Shown one piece after another: positions 6,592 to 7,890 of a stretch of 7,890 bases of DNA. The notes below the pieces were generated by a model that did no database searches, was not told where the DNA came from, and was given only the letters and a program-made list of their open reading frames with translations. The first letter of the stretch is position 1; the number at the start of each line of letters is the position of its first letter. A program made the position numbers and the translations under genes. The DNA comes from an uncultured Coriobacteriaceae bacterium (GTDB lineage Bacteria > Actinomycetota > Coriobacteriia > Coriobacteriales > Eggerthellaceae), in assembly GCA_902781245.1 (NCBI GenBank), contig CACZIP010000084.1, positions 1 through 7,890 on the forward strand. Direction: 5' to 3'.

Positions 6592-7590
6592 TTACGTCGA
6601 AAACGGACTGTTTTTAGCCGAACCGTCGAGCAGTTCAAAAAGGCCTTCATCTTTATATGGGGCGTAAAAATCGGAAAGACGCACGATGGCATCGGCGAGG
6701 ATTCCCTCATCGAATGCGCTCGGTCGCGCAGCAAATCCTATTTCGATCGTATAGGGCTCTTGCATGGGGACGGCCACCGTTCCCTCGGGCGCCCCGAAGA
6801 CGAGCGAGGCTCCAGGCACGAACGTGAGCGCCTCTCCCCTTCTGCACAAGTAGCTCCTATAAGCGCTATCGCCCGACGACACGTAGATGCTTTCCGCTCC
6901 GACATGCCGAGAGATGGCACGCTCCATACCGCCGGTAGCCGCAACGGCAAGGTTGCGCGAGCGCATTTCGTCCTGCGTGATCTTCTCCATATGCGCCAAG
7001 GTGGAATACTCGGGAACCAAGACGTAGTCGTTCGTCCTCATGAATGGCCGGTATTCGTATCCCGCATCGATCAACCTTTGGACGAAACGCGTGCTTTCGT
7101 CGCGAAATAAACCGAAAAACCCGAGACCGCCGACAAAAACCTCGTTTGGTTGAGCACTGCGGGCGGCTTCGACGAGCAGATCCACGACGTTCGGCGTGCT
7201 CCTCTGCAGAAACTGCACCTTCGCGTACATCGCAGTACCAAGCCCCGAGACGGGGAAGAACAGCGGCGTGTCGAAGAAAATCGGACTGCTGTAACACGTG
7301 AAATGCACGTGGCTTTTCTTCAGCTCGGCGCTCTGCAGCTCGATTATCGAATGACGCATGTCGTTTTCGCATTCGAGAAGTTTGCGCGCATCCTTGAGCA
7401 GTTGACTGCCGAATCTCGTGAGAACGACTTTGTTGCTATCGCGCTTGAACAGTTCGCAGCCGAGGTCGGCTTCCAAGGCGGATATGGACCGACTGATGCC
7501 CTGCGGCGTCATATAGTTCTTCTTTGCAGCCGAGCTCATAGACCCAAGTGTTACCACATCGATGAAGTACCGCAGATAATCGGTTTGCAT
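6592..7590 (-). CDS. LysR-type transcriptional regulator
   Basis: A 332-residue DNA-binding regulator. The N-terminal winged helix-turn-helix (about 1-62) has the family pattern: YLRYFIDVVTLGSMSSAA (5-22), then the recognition region TPQGISRSISALEADLG (28-44), ELFKRDSNKVVLT (46-58) and FGSQLL (60-65). A linker helix follows (about 66-92). The rest (about 95-310) is the two-lobed effector-binding domain. It is more divergent than the DNA-binding part, so the inducer cannot be guessed beyond context. The start at 7590 has GAGGTGG (7597-7603) 6 nt upstream and leaves a standard LysR N-terminus; an upstream in-frame extension runs through a terminator and into another gene. It is transcribed in the same direction as, and lies 130 nt before, the molybdenum-enzyme operon, so it is the likely local activator. 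Divergent placement is more usual for LysR activators. Confidence 0.92.
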   Translation of the reverse strand: MQTDYLRYFIDVVTLGSMSSAAKKNYMTPQGISRSISALEADLGCELFKRDSNKVVLTRFGSQLLKDARKLLECENDMRHSIIELQSAELKKSHVHFTCYSSPIFFDTPLFFPVSGLGTAMYAKVQFLQRSTPNVVDLLVEAARSAQPNEVFVGGLGFFGLFRDESTRFVQRLIDAGYEYRPFMRTNDYVLVPEYSTLAHMEKITQDEMRSRNLAVAATGGMERAISRHVGAESIYVSSGDSAYRSYLCRRGEALTFVPGASLVFGAPEGTVAVPMQEPYTIEIGFAARPSAFDEGILADAIVRLSDFYAPYKDEGLFELLDGSAKNSPFST

Positions 7591-7736
7591 CGCAATCCAC
7601 CTCAAGACGGGACCGGTACGTGCCATTGCCATGATACCCAATTTCATCATGGCACGACGATTGCGTGCGGCAACGACAGCGAAGCTATCGCTTTCCCACA
7701 TGAACGTCGAAATCGCTGCTAAAAGGCCAATGACGT
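7591..7736 (-). promoter_or_regulatory. Upstream region of the LysR-type gene
   Basis: Non-coding stretch between the terminator of the right-hand gene and the regulator. It holds the GAGGTGG ribosome binding site (7597-7603) and presumably the regulator's promoter, since the terminator separates the two genes. A TATCAT (minus strand, near 7633-7638) is a weak -10 candidate without a clear -35. I see no other structure in it. Confidence 0.4.
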
Positions 7737-7764
7737 AAAAAAGGCCGCGGCATACACCGCAGCC
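7737..7764 (-). terminator. Rho-independent terminator of the right-edge gene
   Basis: On the minus strand an 8-bp GC-rich stem (arms 7757-7764 and 7743-7750, one G-U pair) with a 6-nt loop is followed by six T (7742-7737). It lies 26 nt after the stop codon of the URO-D-like partial gene and should end that transcript before the LysR-type gene. Confidence 0.85.
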
Positions 7765-7790
7765 CTTCCCGTCGTATATGCAACCGACCT

Positions 7791-7890
7791 TTAGTACTTG
7801 CCGTACTCCAGCGTGGTCTCGTACCAGGCGGTGAAGTTCTCCTCCTTGAAGTGGTCGCACACGATGGAGCAGTCCATGACGAAGCCGCCG
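7791..7890 (-). CDS. URO-D-like protein, C-terminal fragment (runs off window)
   Basis: Only the last 32 codons and a TAA stop are inside the window. The visible residues end in YETTLEYGKY. Aligned without gaps to the last 32 residues of the complete URO-D-like protein at 1728-2996, 13 are identical, including the opening Gly-Gly, a shared Asp, Lys-x-Glu-Asn and the closing Tyr-Gly-Lys-Tyr. It is therefore very probably a second, diverged member of the same family. It is cut by the window edge, not truncated by mutation as far as can be seen. The terminator at 7737-7764 separates it from the LysR-type gene, so it belongs to another transcript. Confidence 0.7.
   Translation of the reverse strand, partial: GGFVMDCSIVCDHFKEENFTAWYETTLEYGKY

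Noticed and set aside
7591..7860. N-terminal extension of the LysR-type gene
   Set aside because: It passes through a rho-independent terminator and overlaps, in another frame, the conserved tail of the URO-D-like gene. The family N-terminus begins at 7590.
1..7890. CRISPR arrays, tRNA or rRNA genes, insertion sequences, phage genes
   Set aside because: No regular repeat-spacer pattern, cloverleaf, transposase, or terminal inverted repeats were seen on either strand.

Overview
The window looks like chromosomal DNA of a moderately GC-rich anaerobic actinobacterium. The best guess is class Coriobacteriia, family Eggerthellaceae (Eggerthella/Adlercreutzia/Gordonibacter-like). This rests on the flavour of the CTP synthase and on gene content: a molybdopterin oxidoreductase with its own adjacent regulator plus uroporphyrinogen-decarboxylase-like proteins, a combination typical of that group. 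The taxonomic call is an inference and no search was run.

Layout. A housekeeping gene, pyrG (CTP synthase, + strand, 38-1657), ends at a perfect 12-bp hairpin (1662-1688). Everything to its right is on the minus strand and reads toward pyrG. In transcription order it is: the last 32 codons of a URO-D-like gene running off the right edge (7791-7890); a good rho-independent terminator (7737-7764); a LysR-type regulator (6592-7590); a 130-nt gap with a possible promoter and a small palindrome; a large molybdopterin subunit of 883 residues (3810-6461); an iron-sulfur subunit of 266 residues overlapping it by ATGA (3013-3813); and a complete URO-D-superfamily protein 16 nt further on (1728-2996). 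There is no gene-free stretch longer than 200 bases.

How the genes may work together. The two oxidoreductase subunits match the architecture of pyrogallol-phloroglucinol transhydroxylase of Pelobacter acidigallici. The large subunit lacks an Fe-S motif and a Tat signal and carries an Asp-Ser-Trp active-site triad. The small subunit carries Cys for about three [4Fe-4S] clusters and ends in an immunoglobulin-like beta domain. The likely product is therefore a cytoplasmic molybdenum enzyme acting on a polyhydroxylated aromatic compound by transhydroxylation or reductive dehydroxylation. The third gene encodes a URO-D-fold protein related to cobalamin/zinc methyltransferases (MtaA/CmuA group), not haem-biosynthetic HemE. 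Its predicted zinc motif has Glu where His is usual. A working model is a LysR-controlled aromatic-compound operon that pairs a transhydroxylase-like enzyme with a methyl-transfer-type protein. The substrate cannot be read from the sequence.
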